This document shows, piece by piece, positions 18,243 to 26,356 of a DNA stretch of 64,000 nt (the stretch's first letter is position 1; each line of letters starts with the position of its first letter). The position numbers and the translations under genes were made by a program. Source of the DNA: Bowmanella denitrificans (GTDB lineage: Bacteria; Pseudomonadota; Gammaproteobacteria; Enterobacterales; Alteromonadaceae); the NCBI RefSeq assembly GCF_002887595.1, contig NZ_PEBU01000018.1, forward strand, positions 1 through 64,000, given 5' to 3'. The notes under the pieces are model-generated. The model saw only the letters and a list, made by a program, of their open reading frames with translations, ran no database searches and was not told where the DNA came from.

Positions 18243-19013
18243 TTAAAAATGATCTTTCCAGTCCCTGAGTGCAGCAAAAACCGCCTCTGGTGTGGGTAAC
18301 GTTATCCCCCGGTATTGTTCTGCCTGTTGGCGTATCTGTGCTGAAGTACAGCGCAGGAAGGGGTTGATTGCCCGCTCTTGGCCAATGCTGGAGGGCAAAC
18401 TCGGCAACTGCTTGCTGCGCTGCTGGTCCACCCAGTCACTGTACCGGGCCAGGGCCTGATTGCCTGGCTCCACGGTTTTGGCAAAGCGCAGGTTTGCCTG
18501 GGTGTATTCGTGGGTACAATAAACCTTAGTCTCGTCCTTTAGTGCCGACAGTCTGCTTAACGAGCGATACATTTGTTCTGGCGTTCCTTCAAACAAACGG
18601 CCGCAGCCGCCACTAAACAAAGTATCACCGCAAAACAGGCCCACTTCCTGATGATAAAATGCAATATGGTCGCGGGTATGTCCGGGCAGCAGCAACACGT
18701 CAAATGTCAGCCCCAGGCTTGGCAAATAGCAGTTTTCTTCCGGCACAACAACCTGGCTGACTTGCGGCACTCTGGGGGATTTCAGCCCATGTACCACCGT
18801 ATCAGGATATATATCGAGCAACGCATTGATGCCACCAATATGGTCGGCATGATGATGGGTTACCAAAATATCAGTAAGTTGCAGATTGTGAGCTTGCAGA
18901 TACACCAGGGCAGGCCGCGCTTCACCAGGGTCGACTAAAATGGCTTTGCCTTTGTCCTGCAAGCACCAGATGTAATTGTCGGTAAAGGCTGGAATAGCGA
19001 CGACGTTGAGCAT
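18243..19013 (-). CDS. gloB: Hydroxyacylglutathione hydrolase (glyoxalase II)
   Basis: Protein of 256 residues, the usual glyoxalase II length. It is a metallo-beta-lactamase fold with the two-metal site THHHADHIGG, followed by LPGHTRDH, FCGDTLFSGGCGR and CTHEYT. It hydrolyses S-D-lactoylglutathione to lactate and glutathione, completing methylglyoxal detoxification in the cytosol. Its neighbours mltD and the yafS-like methyltransferase are the same as in E. coli, which strengthens the assignment. Transcribed divergently from the methyltransferase gene, with about 100 bp between. Confidence 0.94.
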   Translation of the reverse strand: MLNVVAIPAFTDNYIWCLQDKGKAILVDPGEARPALVYLQAHNLQLTDILVTHHHADHIGGINALLDIYPDTVVHGLKSPRVPQVSQVVVPEENCYLPSLGLTFDVLLLPGHTRDHIAFYHQEVGLFCGDTLFSGGCGRLFEGTPEQMYRSLSRLSALKDETKVYCTHEYTQANLRFAKTVEPGNQALARYSDWVDQQRSKQLPSLPSSIGQERAINPFLRCTSAQIRQQAEQYRGITLPTPEAVFAALRDWKDHF

Positions 19014-19116
19014 AAATTGGCAGGTATCCAGGTAAAAAACATATAGGCTAACAGCGTAACAGGGAATAAAACTGATATGCTAGGCCTTATGACTGCGCCA
19101 ACATGTATCGGTTCCC

Positions 19117-19839
19117 ATGAAGCCGGCTCTGACCAGCAAAAAGCCCAGATATCCTAACACCTGGCAAGAATTGCCAAGTGGTGAGCTATTGCAGAATGTG
19201 GTAGCCGAGCGCTTGCTTGAGCCGAGTCGCCAGTGGTTTGGTTATCATTTGTTAAAAGTCGGGCAACTGAGCGCCGAGCTGTGTTTTCCTGATTGCCCGA
19301 TTAAACATCAGGTCTCTTTGCATAACGGATTGGGGAGTGCGCCCGGGGTTAAAGCGAAAACCCGCCAGTTACCGATTCTTGAGCGCAGTATAGATGCCTG
19401 TGTACTGGCATTTGAACTGGACTTTGCCCAGGATCCACACCAGATTTTACGTGAGGTCAACCGGGTGATGATGCCGGATGGTCACCTGGCCCTGATTGGT
19501 TTTAACCCTATGAGCCTGGCAGGTTTGGCCAAGTACATTCCCTTGCGTGGCGACAGTTTACTGCACGATGCCCGCTGCTTTTCCATGATGCGGATCAAGG
19601 ACTGGATGAACCTGCTGGGCTTTGAAATTATTCAGGAGCAGTGCCTGCTGCATACAGAATTGTTGTTTGAGCGTCAGGTTAATCCGGACAATAAATTTCA
19701 GCGCTGGGCCAGTCACTACTGTCGTTGGTTTGGTTCTGTTTATATTTTAATTGGCAAAAAGCGTGAAATACCGCTGTCGCTGCAAAAGCCCAAGTGGGCA
19801 CCCAAGCCGGCTTTTATTGCCAAGCAGGCCAATATATAA
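19117..19839 (+). CDS. SAM-dependent methyltransferase, YafS-like
   Basis: Protein of 240 residues. A C-terminal class I methyltransferase core is seen (VLAFELDFAQDPHQILREV, then RVMMPDGHLALIGFNP), while the usual glycine-rich motif I is weak, as in YafS. The location directly upstream of and divergent from gloB, with mltD beyond, copies the E. coli mltD-gloB-yafS block. The substrate is not known. The gene ends in a terminator shared with metG, to which it is convergent. In E. coli rnhA and dnaQ follow; here they are absent and metG follows instead. Confidence 0.75.
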   Translation: MKPALTSKKPRYPNTWQELPSGELLQNVVAERLLEPSRQWFGYHLLKVGQLSAELCFPDCPIKHQVSLHNGLGSAPGVKAKTRQLPILERSIDACVLAFELDFAQDPHQILREVNRVMMPDGHLALIGFNPMSLAGLAKYIPLRGDSLLHDARCFSMMRIKDWMNLLGFEIIQEQCLLHTELLFERQVNPDNKFQRWASHYCRWFGSVYILIGKKREIPLSLQKPKWAPKPAFIAKQANI

Positions 19840-19841
19840 AA

Positions 19842-19861
19842 AAAGCGCCCTGAGGCGCTTT
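19842..19861. terminator. Bidirectional intrinsic terminator
   Basis: AAAGCGCC-CTGA-GGCGCTTT is a perfect 8-bp stem with a 4-base loop, with an A-run before and T-rich sequence after. It sits in the 24 bp between the convergent ends of the yafS-like gene and metG and can serve both strands. Confidence 0.85.
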
Positions 19862-19863
19862 GA

Positions 19864-21894
19864 TTACTTTACTTTCATTCCTGGCTGGGCACCGCTGTGG
19901 GGCTCCAGGATCCACAAATCTTTCCCGCCGGGGCCGGCGGCCAGTACCATACCTTCTGACAGGCCAAAACGCATCTTACGCGGGGCCAGGTTGGCCACCA
20001 TCACGGTCAGCTTACCTTCCAGATCTTCCGGCTGATAGGCTGATTTGATCCCGGCAAATACCTGACGGGTCTCGCCACCCAGATCCAGTTGCAGGCGCAG
20101 CAGTTTGTCAGCACCTTCCACGTGCTCGGCTTTAGCGATTTTGGCAATACGCAGGTCGACCTTGGCAAAATCCTCAAAGCTGATGGTTTCTGTAATGGGA
20201 TCTTTGGCCAGGGGGCTGTCCGGTGCTGGCCCAGTTGCTTTGGCTTGCAGATTTTCTTTGGAGGCGTCAATCATGGCATTTACCTTGTCGGTGTCGACGC
20301 GCTGCATCAGGGCTTTAAACGCATTGATGTTGTGGTCGGTCAGCACTGACTGAGCGGAGGCCCAGGTCAGTTGGTCATTTAAAAACAGCTCGGCCTGCTC
20401 AGCCAATTTTGGCAGTACAGGTTTTAAGTACACCAGCAGGATACGGAACAGGTTAATGCCCAGTGAACAGACCTGTTGGGTTAGCAGCTGTTTGTCTTCG
20501 TCCTTAATGGTCACCCAGGGGGCCTGGGCATCGATATATTGGTTGGCCTTATCGGCCAGCGCCATAATTTCGCGAATTGCGCGATTGTACTGGCGTTTTT
20601 CATAAGCCTGGGCAATGGAATCGCTGGCAGCCTGGAACTCGGCAATTAAGGCCGGTTCGGGCAACGTTGCGGCCAGTTTGCCGTCGAACTTTTTGCTGAT
20701 AAAGCTGGCACAGCGGCTGGCGATATTGACCACTTTGCCGACCAAATCTGAGTTGACCTTTGTCACGAAGTCTTCGAAATTCAGATCAATATCGGTGACC
20801 CCTTCGTTTAGCTTACTGGCGAAGTAATAACGCAGATACTCTGGGTTCAGATGATCCAAATAGGTGCGACCTTTAATAAAGGTACCGCGCGACTTGGACA
20901 TTTTGGCGCCGTTGACGGTCACAAAACCATGCACGTTGACGCCGGTAGGCTTACGAAAGCCAGCGCCTTCCAACATGGCTGGCCAGAACAGGCAATGGAA
21001 ATAGGTGATATCCTTGCCGATAAAATGATATAGCTCAGTGTCAGCGCCTTTGTTCCAGAAACTGTCAAAATCCACACCATGGGTATTACAGTAGTTTTTA
21101 AAGCTGGCCATATAACCAACCGGCGCGTCTACCCACACGTAGAAGTACTTTCCTGGCGCATCGGGAATTTCGAAACCGAAATAGGGTGCATCACGGCTGA
21201 TGTCCCATTGTTGCAGGCCGTCTTCGAACCACTCCTGCAGCTTATTGGCCATTTCTTCCTGAATGGCACCGCTTTTCAGCCAGTCTTTGAGCATGCCTTC
21301 AAATTGTGGTAGGTCGAAGAAATAGTGTTCTGAGTCTTTCAGAATCGGCGTCGCGCCTGATACCACTGAACGGGGATTCTTGACTTCCGTTGGGCTGTAA
21401 GTGGCGCTACATACGTCACAACTGTCGCCGTTTTGATCTTCTGCACCACAGCTAGGGCAGGTGCCTTTGATAAAGCGGTCCGGCAGGAACATCTGTTTTT
21501 CCGGGTCGTATAGCTGGCTGATGGTGCGTTTGCTAATATAGCCACCATCGTTCAGGCGGCGGTAGATCAGTTCCGACAGTTCGCGGTTTTCCGGCGAGTG
21601 CGTGACATAATAGTTGTCATACTCTACATGGAAATCGAGCAGATCCTGATGGTGCTCGGTACGGGTTTGTTCCACCATCTGCTCAGGGCTGATACCCAGC
21701 TCCTGGGCTTTGAGCATCACCGGTGTACCATGCGCATCGTCGGCACAGACGCTGTAGCACTGATGGCCGCGCATTCGCTGAAAACGGGTCCAGATGTCCG
21801 TTTGAATATGTTCCAGCAGGTGGCCCAAGTGAATGGAGCCATTTGCATAGGGAAGGGCACTGGTAACCAGAATTTTACGTTGCGAATCTGCCAT
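19864..21894 (-). CDS. metG: Methionyl-tRNA synthetase
   Basis: About 676 residues, close to the E. coli enzyme (677). The HIGH-type motif is SIHLGHL, the zinc-binding loop has CPSC and CDVC, and the KMSKS loop is KMSKSRG. The last 110 residues, from [11 protein letters not shown], form the C-terminal tRNA-binding/dimerisation domain. It charges initiator and elongator tRNA-Met in the cytosol. The start is the ATG of [19 protein letters not shown] at 21894; 25 upstream in-frame codons do not belong to the family. Divergent from the Mrp/ApbC gene, as in E. coli. Confidence 0.97.
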   Translation of the reverse strand: MADSQRKILVTSALPYANGSIHLGHLLEHIQTDIWTRFQRMRGHQCYSVCADDAHGTPVMLKAQELGISPEQMVEQTRTEHHQDLLDFHVEYDNYYVTHSPENRELSELIYRRLNDGGYISKRTISQLYDPEKQMFLPDRFIKGTCPSCGAEDQNGDSCDVCSATYSPTEVKNPRSVVSGATPILKDSEHYFFDLPQFEGMLKDWLKSGAIQEEMANKLQEWFEDGLQQWDISRDAPYFGFEIPDAPGKYFYVWVDAPVGYMASFKNYCNTHGVDFDSFWNKGADTELYHFIGKDITYFHCLFWPAMLEGAGFRKPTGVNVHGFVTVNGAKMSKSRGTFIKGRTYLDHLNPEYLRYYFASKLNEGVTDIDLNFEDFVTKVNSDLVGKVVNIASRCASFISKKFDGKLAATLPEPALIAEFQAASDSIAQAYEKRQYNRAIREIMALADKANQYIDAQAPWVTIKDEDKQLLTQQVCSLGINLFRILLVYLKPVLPKLAEQAELFLNDQLTWASAQSVLTDHNINAFKALMQRVDTDKVNAMIDASKENLQAKATGPAPDSPLAKDPITETISFEDFAKVDLRIAKIAKAEHVEGADKLLRLQLDLGGETRQVFAGIKSAYQPEDLEGKLTVMVANLAPRKMRFGLSEGMVLAAGPGGKDLWILEPHSGAQPGMKVK

Positions 21895-22001
21895 AACCGC
21901 CTTAAGAATCGTGTTAGAGAGTGGAGTTTGAAAAGACGCAAATGTTACCCAAAACTGCGCCCTAATCATAGTTCTCTATTGTTGTAATAAGGAGAGTTGC
22001 G

Positions 22002-23051
22002 TTGTTTTTTAAAAAACGCCAAGACGCTACGGATATTTCTGCCCTGGTTGAGTGTGTGGCAAACTTTTTTGGGATGCCACAACAGACCGTCAATGGCTGG
22101 TTTATGCAGGATGGTGGGCAGCTAAGCCTGAATCTGCCATTTGCCTGTGCATCCCGCCATCAGGCGCTACGAGATGCGTTGAACAACCTTGATGGGGGCG
22201 ACAAGGTGCAAATCCGGCAGAATGTTGCGTTTGGCGGTGATGCTAAGCGGGGCCATCGTGGTATTCGCAATTTGCTGGCGGTGGCCTCTGGCAAAGGTGG
22301 GGTGGGGAAGTCGACCACTACGGTCAATCTAGCCCTGGCCCTGCGCCGTGAAGGTGCACGGGTCGGTATTCTGGATGCCGATATATACGGCCCCAGTATT
22401 CCGCTGATGCTGGGGAATGCCGGGATGCAGCCGCAGTCCAGCGACAATCGGCATATGCAGCCCCTGCAGGCGCATGGTTTGGTGGCCAACAGTATTGGTT
22501 ATCTGGTGCCTGCTGATGATGCTGCTGTTTGGCGTGGCCCGATGGCCAGTAAAGCACTGCAACAACTGCTGAATGAAACCTTGTGGCCACAACTGGATTA
22601 TTTACTGATTGATATGCCGCCAGGCACCGGGGACATTCAATTAACCCTGGCACAGCAGATCCCGGTGTGTGGTGCGTTGGTGGTAACGACCCCACAAAAT
22701 ATCGCTCTGGCGGATGCACAAAAAGCGATTGCCATGTTTAACAAGGTCAATGTGCCGGTATTGGGGGTGCTGGAAAACATGAGTTATCACCAATGCGAGC
22801 AGTGCGGCCATAAGGAATTTTTGTTTGCCCAGGGGGGCGGTGAACAAATCAGCCAGCAAAACGCAGTGCCGCTGCTTGGCCATATTCCTCTTGATATTCA
22901 TATCCGCGAATATACCGATGCGGGCAAGGCGCTAATAGTGGAAAAACCGGATAGCCCTATCAGTCAAGCATACGCTCAGGCTGCCAGGGCTCTGGCTATG
23001 CAGTTGTATCAATCCGGACTCAATCGTGTACAGGCCATAGATATTGGATAG
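22002..23051 (+). CDS. apbC: Iron-sulfur cluster carrier protein, Mrp/ApbC family
   Basis: Protein of 349 residues. A short N-terminal region precedes a P-loop ATPase with the deviant Walker A GKGGVGKSTT at about residue 95, followed by ILDADIYGPSIP and IDMPPGTGD. A CEQCG motif holds the cluster at the dimer interface. It carries and transfers 4Fe-4S clusters to apoproteins in the cytosol. The start codon is TTG, supported by AAGGAG eight bases upstream. The divergent pairing with metG is conserved in enterobacteria. Confidence 0.92.
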   Translation: MFFKKRQDATDISALVECVANFFGMPQQTVNGWFMQDGGQLSLNLPFACASRHQALRDALNNLDGGDKVQIRQNVAFGGDAKRGHRGIRNLLAVASGKGGVGKSTTTVNLALALRREGARVGILDADIYGPSIPLMLGNAGMQPQSSDNRHMQPLQAHGLVANSIGYLVPADDAAVWRGPMASKALQQLLNETLWPQLDYLLIDMPPGTGDIQLTLAQQIPVCGALVVTTPQNIALADAQKAIAMFNKVNVPVLGVLENMSYHQCEQCGHKEFLFAQGGGEQISQQNAVPLLGHIPLDIHIREYTDAGKALIVEKPDSPISQAYAQAARALAMQLYQSGLNRVQAIDIG

Positions 23052-23205
23052 TCAGCAAAAAATCACCGATTAAATGATTGAAGCAAGCTGACTTGGCGGG
23101 AATAATAGTGCCAACACTTTACTTACCTGCCAGCAAGCCTTTAACAGGCACCTTGTGTTTTGCATTTAGACGGCAATTAACAGCATTTCCAAATGGGACA
23201 TCCTA

Positions 23206-23799
23206 ATGCGCTTGTGCGACAAAGATATTAAAACCTGGTTAAACGACGGCAAGATCCAGATAGTACCTGTGCCGGAAGATAATATGATCAGCGGGGTGAC
23301 CGTGGATATCCGGCTGGGAAGTAAATTCCGGGTATTTCAGGATCATGCTGCCCCTTATATCGATTTAAGTGGTCGCCGGGAAGAAATGGAAGCGGCGCTG
23401 GAATCGGTGATGAGCGATGAAATAGAAATTGCCGAGGGTAAAGCCTTCTTCCTGCACCCGGGTGAACTGGCACTGGCAGTTACGCTGGAGTCGGTAACGC
23501 TGCCAGCTAATGTAGTCGGCTGGCTGGATGGCCGCTCGTCTTTGGCCCGATTGGGACTGATGGTGCATGTTACAGCCCACCGTATCGACCCAGGTTGGTC
23601 AGGGAACATTGTGCTGGAGTTTTTTAACAGCGGTAAGTTACCACTGGCGCTCAGACCGAATATGAAGATTGGCGCGCTTAGCTTTGAAGTGTTGTCGGAC
23701 TTTGCTGAGAAACCCTATAACGCGCGCCAGGATGCGAAATACAAAGATCAGAAAGGTGCTATCGCCAGCCGTATCAGTTCTGATGGTAGCCGTAGCTAG
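23206..23799 (+). CDS. dcd: dCTP deaminase
   Basis: Protein of 197 residues (E. coli 193). Signature segments are [25 protein letters not shown] and IVLEFFNSG, which build the trimer-interface active site with its catalytic glutamate. It converts dCTP to dUTP, the main supply of dUMP for thymidylate synthesis in proteobacteria. It lies about 150 bp downstream of the Mrp/ApbC gene. The 293 bp after it, up to the tRNA, contain no gene. Confidence 0.95.
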   Translation: MRLCDKDIKTWLNDGKIQIVPVPEDNMISGVTVDIRLGSKFRVFQDHAAPYIDLSGRREEMEAALESVMSDEIEIAEGKAFFLHPGELALAVTLESVTLPANVVGWLDGRSSLARLGLMVHVTAHRIDPGWSGNIVLEFFNSGKLPLALRPNMKIGALSFEVLSDFAEKPYNARQDAKYKDQKGAIASRISSDGSRS

Positions 23800-23950
23800 T
23801 GGCATAAATCAAAGGGTTGTATATGCAAAGGGCGTCGGTGTGTTATCACTGCCCAGCGCCTTGCTGGCGACCAATGTGCAAATAGCCGACATAATCCGCG
23901 TTTTTTAACCGATATGCCTATAAACTCAGCAATCAACCACTGAGGCGGAT

Positions 23951-23972
23951 ATTTTGCTTGATTAAGCAAAAT
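23951..23972. other. Perfect dyad in the dcd-tRNA intergenic region
   Basis: ATTTTGCTT-GATT-AAGCAAAAT is a 9-bp perfect inverted repeat. It lies within the 293-bp stretch (23,800-24,092) that holds no gene. Without a T-run it is not a clear terminator; it may be a protein-binding site or an RNA hairpin after dcd. The rest of the stretch, apart from AT-rich sequence just before the tRNA, shows nothing else I can name. Confidence 0.35.
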
Positions 23973-24092
23973 GAATTCCCTACCATACGCGGCGCTGGAT
24001 GGTCAGGGTCAGACAAATGGCTCTTAAAAGTTCAGCAAGCCGCATTGTTATTTTTATCGTTTAGTTAAAAAAGCGGCTAAAAAACAGAATTA

Positions 24093-24180
24093 GGTGAGGT
24101 GTCCGAGTGGCTGAAGGAGCACGCCTGGAAAGTGTGTATACGGCAACGTATCGAGGGTTCGAATCCCTCCCTCACCGCCA
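24093..24180 (+). tRNA. tRNA-Ser (anticodon GGA)
   Basis: An 88-base class II tRNA with CCA encoded. The acceptor stem GGTGAGG pairs with CCTCACC, the D arm includes GAGTGGCTGAAGGAGC, the anticodon loop is CTGGAAA (anticodon GGA, reading UCC and UCU), a long variable arm follows as required for serine tRNAs, and the T loop is GGTTCGAATCC. A strong terminator begins three bases after it. Confidence 0.97.
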
Positions 24181-24183
24181 TAT

Positions 24184-24225
24184 AAAAGAAAAAGCCCCGT
24201 CCTGTTGGACGGGGCTTTTTCTTTT
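24184..24225 (+). terminator. Intrinsic terminator of tRNA-Ser
   Basis: A 19-bp perfect inverted repeat with loop TGTT. The core is AAGCCCCGTCC / GGACGGGGCTT with flanking A and T runs. It ends the tRNA transcript and could also stop transcription coming from the prophage side. The prophage terminus starts about 15 bp beyond it. Confidence 0.93.
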
Positions 24226-24251
24226 ATATCCCGTGCAGGGTGTAGCCGCGC

Positions 24252-24288
24252 GGGTAATTTGAGGCCTTTCGCGGGGTAATTTGAGGCC
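24252..24288. repeat. Paired transposase end-binding repeats near prophage terminus
   Basis: GGGTAATTTGAGGCC occurs at 24,252-24,266 and again at 24,274-24,288, an exact 22-bp period (two helical turns) in the same orientation. They lie 11 bp inside a TGTAG sequence at 24,241 that would be the phage end. MuA-type transposases bind tandem sites with this spacing at phage ends. The adjoining host pentamer CAGGG (24,236-24,240) would be the target duplication; the other copy is outside the window. Confidence 0.65.
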
Positions 24289-24295
24289 GCGCCTA

Positions 24296-24610
24296 TTAGC
24301 CGTAATCACAGTATGGTGGGGTGACCCCTGCGGCGAGCATGGTTAGCTCTACTATTGCATGGCCATGGAACTGGCCTGTTTCGTCCTGCCGCAATACCAA
24401 CTCTTTAGCTGAATCCAGTAGCGCCAGTCTGGCGGTGTTAATGCCTGGCAGGGTGGCTCGTTCGTACGTTTCCCAAATGAACCAAAAAACCTTGGCCACC
24501 TGGCTGGCATCGCGGTTGTTTAAACCGTGGTTAAACGCTGCATGAGCGCACCTTAAAAGGAATTTAACTTCGGCCAGGGGTAGGTGCTGCATGCCTGCTG
24601 TTGCTGTCAT
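24296..24610 (-). CDS. Hypothetical prophage protein at right end
   Basis: About 104 residues, not recognised. It has no signal or membrane helix. It is helical, with LAEVKFLLRCAHAAFNHG and KVFWFIWETYERATLPG. The start at 24,610 was chosen for the AAAGGG site nine bases upstream; the frame stays open to 24,739 but those codons cover the operator-like dyads. It is the last gene before the prophage terminus and is transcribed divergently from the XRE gene, so it may belong to the same accessory block. Confidence 0.6.
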   Translation of the reverse strand: MTATAGMQHLPLAEVKFLLRCAHAAFNHGLNNRDASQVAKVFWFIWETYERATLPGINTARLALLDSAKELVLRQDETGQFHGHAIVELTMLAAGVTPPYCDYG

Positions 24611-24692
24611 TGTTATTGTCCCTTTGGTGTTTGATGCAGACCCTAGCGCCGTTTCGGCTTGGACGCCATACAGCAAACTGTACAGATGGGAA

Positions 24693-24750
24693 CACATAAA
24701 AATGTGGTCCAATATTCTGGACGAATTGCAGGTGATCACATAAAAATATG
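24693..24750. promoter_or_regulatory. Paired operator-like dyads in divergent promoter region
   Basis: CACAT-AAAA-ATGTG at 24,693-24,706 is a perfect dyad, and a near copy CACAT-AAAA-ATATG lies at 24,737-24,750, exactly 44 bp away. They sit between the divergent hypothetical gene and the XRE gene. A possible plus-strand promoter follows (TTTACT at 24,751, 17-bp spacer, TACATC). They are probable binding sites for the neighbouring XRE regulator (inference). Confidence 0.5.
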
Positions 24751-24804
24751 TTTACTTGGCTGGTGGTGTGGGTTACATCACGTAACGAGTGAGGGGAGGA
24801 ACCA

Positions 24805-25131
24805 ATGAAGAAGGATAAACCAATAGACTGGGACGCCGTTGACTGGGACGCCGTTGAGGGGCAGCGCCAGGCGGGTGAACTGCTGAGACTGAGAAGGCGG
24901 GCGCGCCTTAGTCAGGAGAAAATGGCTGAGCTGTGCGGGTGTAGCCGTACGACGATAAGCGCGATGGAAACCAATACTGCAAATACCACGCAGTACTTAA
25001 TCAACCGCTACAGGGCCATTGCCATTGTGACGGCAGAAAAAGACCAGATTGCAGCCATAGGCGATGCTGTGAAGGACACTTTTGCTGTCACTGCTGTAAA
25101 GCGCCTAAAACAGCTGTTAGGAGGCCAATAA
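24805..25131 (+). CDS. XRE-family helix-turn-helix regulator
   Basis: Protein of 108 residues. The N-terminus carries a perfect duplication DWDAVDWDAVE. The HTH (about 28-75) shows LRLRRRARLSQEKMAELCG and TTISAMET, then a short helical tail. GGGAGGAACC precedes the ATG. Its stop overlaps the ATG of the following membrane protein gene (TAATG), making a two-gene unit. It probably controls its own promoter through the paired dyads upstream. It is on the opposite strand from the late operon, as expected for an accessory (lysogenic) gene. Confidence 0.75.
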   Translation: MKKDKPIDWDAVDWDAVEGQRQAGELLRLRRRARLSQEKMAELCGCSRTTISAMETNTANTTQYLINRYRAIAIVTAEKDQIAAIGDAVKDTFAVTAVKRLKQLLGGQ

Positions 25132-26009
25132 TGGAGTTGCTAAAAATTACCTTGGGCCAGCCATACCGGCTGGTGAGTTTTGCGGTACTACTGGTGATTT
25201 TCTATGTGTTTGGGCCTGACTATTTGCTGACCTGGCCGGAAACTGTGGAAGACCCCACTGAGTGGGATTGGATCTCGTTGGTCAGCTTCCACATATACTG
25301 GATGGCCATCTTCCTTGTAGGCATTTATGCCAGAGGATCCAATAACAAAATGGTAGCTGCTTTGTTTGCTGGCACTGCAACTATTGAATACGCCATTTAC
25401 TTTACGCTGGCTGATGTCGTTAAAGACAACCTTTATATGTTGCTTAGCGTGCAGGTACTGGCCTGTTGCCCGTTCTTTTTAATCGCATTTTACCGGGTTG
25501 ATGTAGTGTGCTGGTTGGCCAAGAACCTGGGCAAGTATGGCCATTATTTTGACTATGTGCTGAAGCCGTTTTCAGCACTGCCAATATTTGGGCACCGGGT
25601 TACCCGCATGATTGCCGCCAGACCGGCGCTGGCCTACCGGATACTGACCCGCACCAGGGTAACAGAGCTGGAGCTGATGATCATGGGGATCATGCGTTTG
25701 TTTCTGGTTTGCTACATAGTGATAGCGGCATGGCTTTATGTATATGCCATGGGTATGGGACTGGGCATAGAAGACCGGGTGTATGCAACTGTTATGCAGT
25801 TTGAAAACGCCACCTACCTGATTAATGATGGCATGCTGCGCAACGCATTGGGCTGGTACTGGGGGCCGTTGCATGCCCTGTTTGCAGCTGGACACCCCAG
25901 TTACCTGGTACTGGATGCCATACTTAGCAACTCGGTTGGGCTGTGGTGGATTATTGCAGCATATCGGATGGTTAAACTAGAAGCGCGACAACCCGACGCT
26001 CTGCTGTAA
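25131..26009 (+). CDS. Polytopic membrane protein of unknown function
   Basis: Protein of 292 residues with about six or seven hydrophobic helices (around 14-31, 50-66, 75-92, 100-120, 185-208 and a C-terminal helix). No family recognised. A charged cytosolic stretch (about 140-180) includes RVTRMIAARPALAYR. It is translated in coupling with the XRE gene and closed by a terminator. A regulator plus membrane protein expressed from the lysogen could serve superinfection exclusion or host-surface change, but nothing in the sequence proves this. Confidence 0.65.
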   Translation: MELLKITLGQPYRLVSFAVLLVIFYVFGPDYLLTWPETVEDPTEWDWISLVSFHIYWMAIFLVGIYARGSNNKMVAALFAGTATIEYAIYFTLADVVKDNLYMLLSVQVLACCPFFLIAFYRVDVVCWLAKNLGKYGHYFDYVLKPFSALPIFGHRVTRMIAARPALAYRILTRTRVTELELMIMGIMRLFLVCYIVIAAWLYVYAMGMGLGIEDRVYATVMQFENATYLINDGMLRNALGWYWGPLHALFAAGHPSYLVLDAILSNSVGLWWIIAAYRMVKLEARQPDALL

Positions 26010-26033
26010 AAAAGGCGCTTTAAGCGCCTTTTT
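26009..26033 (+). terminator. Intrinsic terminator after the XRE/membrane pair
   Basis: AAAAAGGCGC-TTTAA-GCGCCTTTTT is a 10-bp perfect stem beginning at the last base of the membrane protein gene's stop codon and ending in a T-run. The A-run on the other side means it could also stop the minus-strand transcript of the 38-residue peptide gene. Confidence 0.88.
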
Positions 26034-26053
26034 CTTTGGTTTTTAAAATTGTC

Positions 26054-26170
26054 TTAAACGCGCACTGAGCGGGGTTTAATATGTGATGGATCCTGACTTG
26101 TATCTGCCGGTGCTGCAACAACAGCGCCAGCAAACATGGTAACCAGCATTAGTGCAATCAATTTTCTCAT
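26054..26170 (-). CDS. Small predicted secreted peptide (38 residues)
   Basis: A short reading frame with a strong ribosome site, AAGGAGAATCAC, just before ATG. It encodes MRKLIALMLVTMFAGAVVA, a clear Sec signal peptide, followed by a short hydrophilic tail containing PADTSQDPSHIKPRSVRV. Cleavage after AVVAA would release an 18-residue peptide with no cysteine. It lies downstream of the late tail genes on the same strand and is bounded by a terminator. No homologue is known to me; it could be a signalling, lysis-related or envelope-acting peptide. Confidence 0.55.
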   Translation of the reverse strand: MRKLIALMLVTMFAGAVVAAPADTSQDPSHIKPRSVRV

Positions 26171-26293
26171 GTGATTCTCCTTTGTTTAAACACTCATTGA
26201 ACAGTTGTTTACGTGTTGCATTACCTCCGTCGATTTATTGACGTAGCCAACTGAACCCATTTTCCCTTCAAAAATCGGGCCATGTGCTACACT

Positions 26294-26355
26294 TACCTTT
26301 GTCCTTGGGACACCTTCTATTCTTGTCATGCCCCGCGACGTTGGCGGGGCTTTTC
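26294..26355 (+). ncRNA. Possible small RNA with terminator
   Basis: An extended -10 element, TGCTACACT (26,285-26,293), is followed by about 60 bases holding a small hairpin GTCC-TTG-GGAC and a terminator hairpin GCCCCGC-GACGTTG-GCGGGGC (26,330-26,350) with a TTTTCTTT tail. No open frame with a start site is seen in this segment. Transcription would be opposite to the late operon and would end at the 3' edge of the PKD gene. The call rests on sequence layout only. Confidence 0.35.
26330..26354 (+). terminator. Intrinsic terminator near end of late operon
   Basis: Stem GCCCCGC / GCGGGGC with a 7-base loop is followed by TTTT on the plus strand only, so its polarity points against the tail operon. 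Together with the upstream -10 element it suggests a short plus-strand transcript. Confidence 0.6.
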
Positions 26356-26356
26356 T

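Noticed and set aside
24093-24300. tRNA-based attachment site for an integrase-type prophage
   Set aside because: No integrase gene and no duplicated tRNA 3' end in the visible DNA; the phage has a DDE transposase and MuB, so the nearby tRNA is coincidental.
26200-26220. Third ACAACY-type array near AGTTGT at 26,203
   Set aside because: Only one hexamer is exact; the next positions at 9-bp steps do not match.
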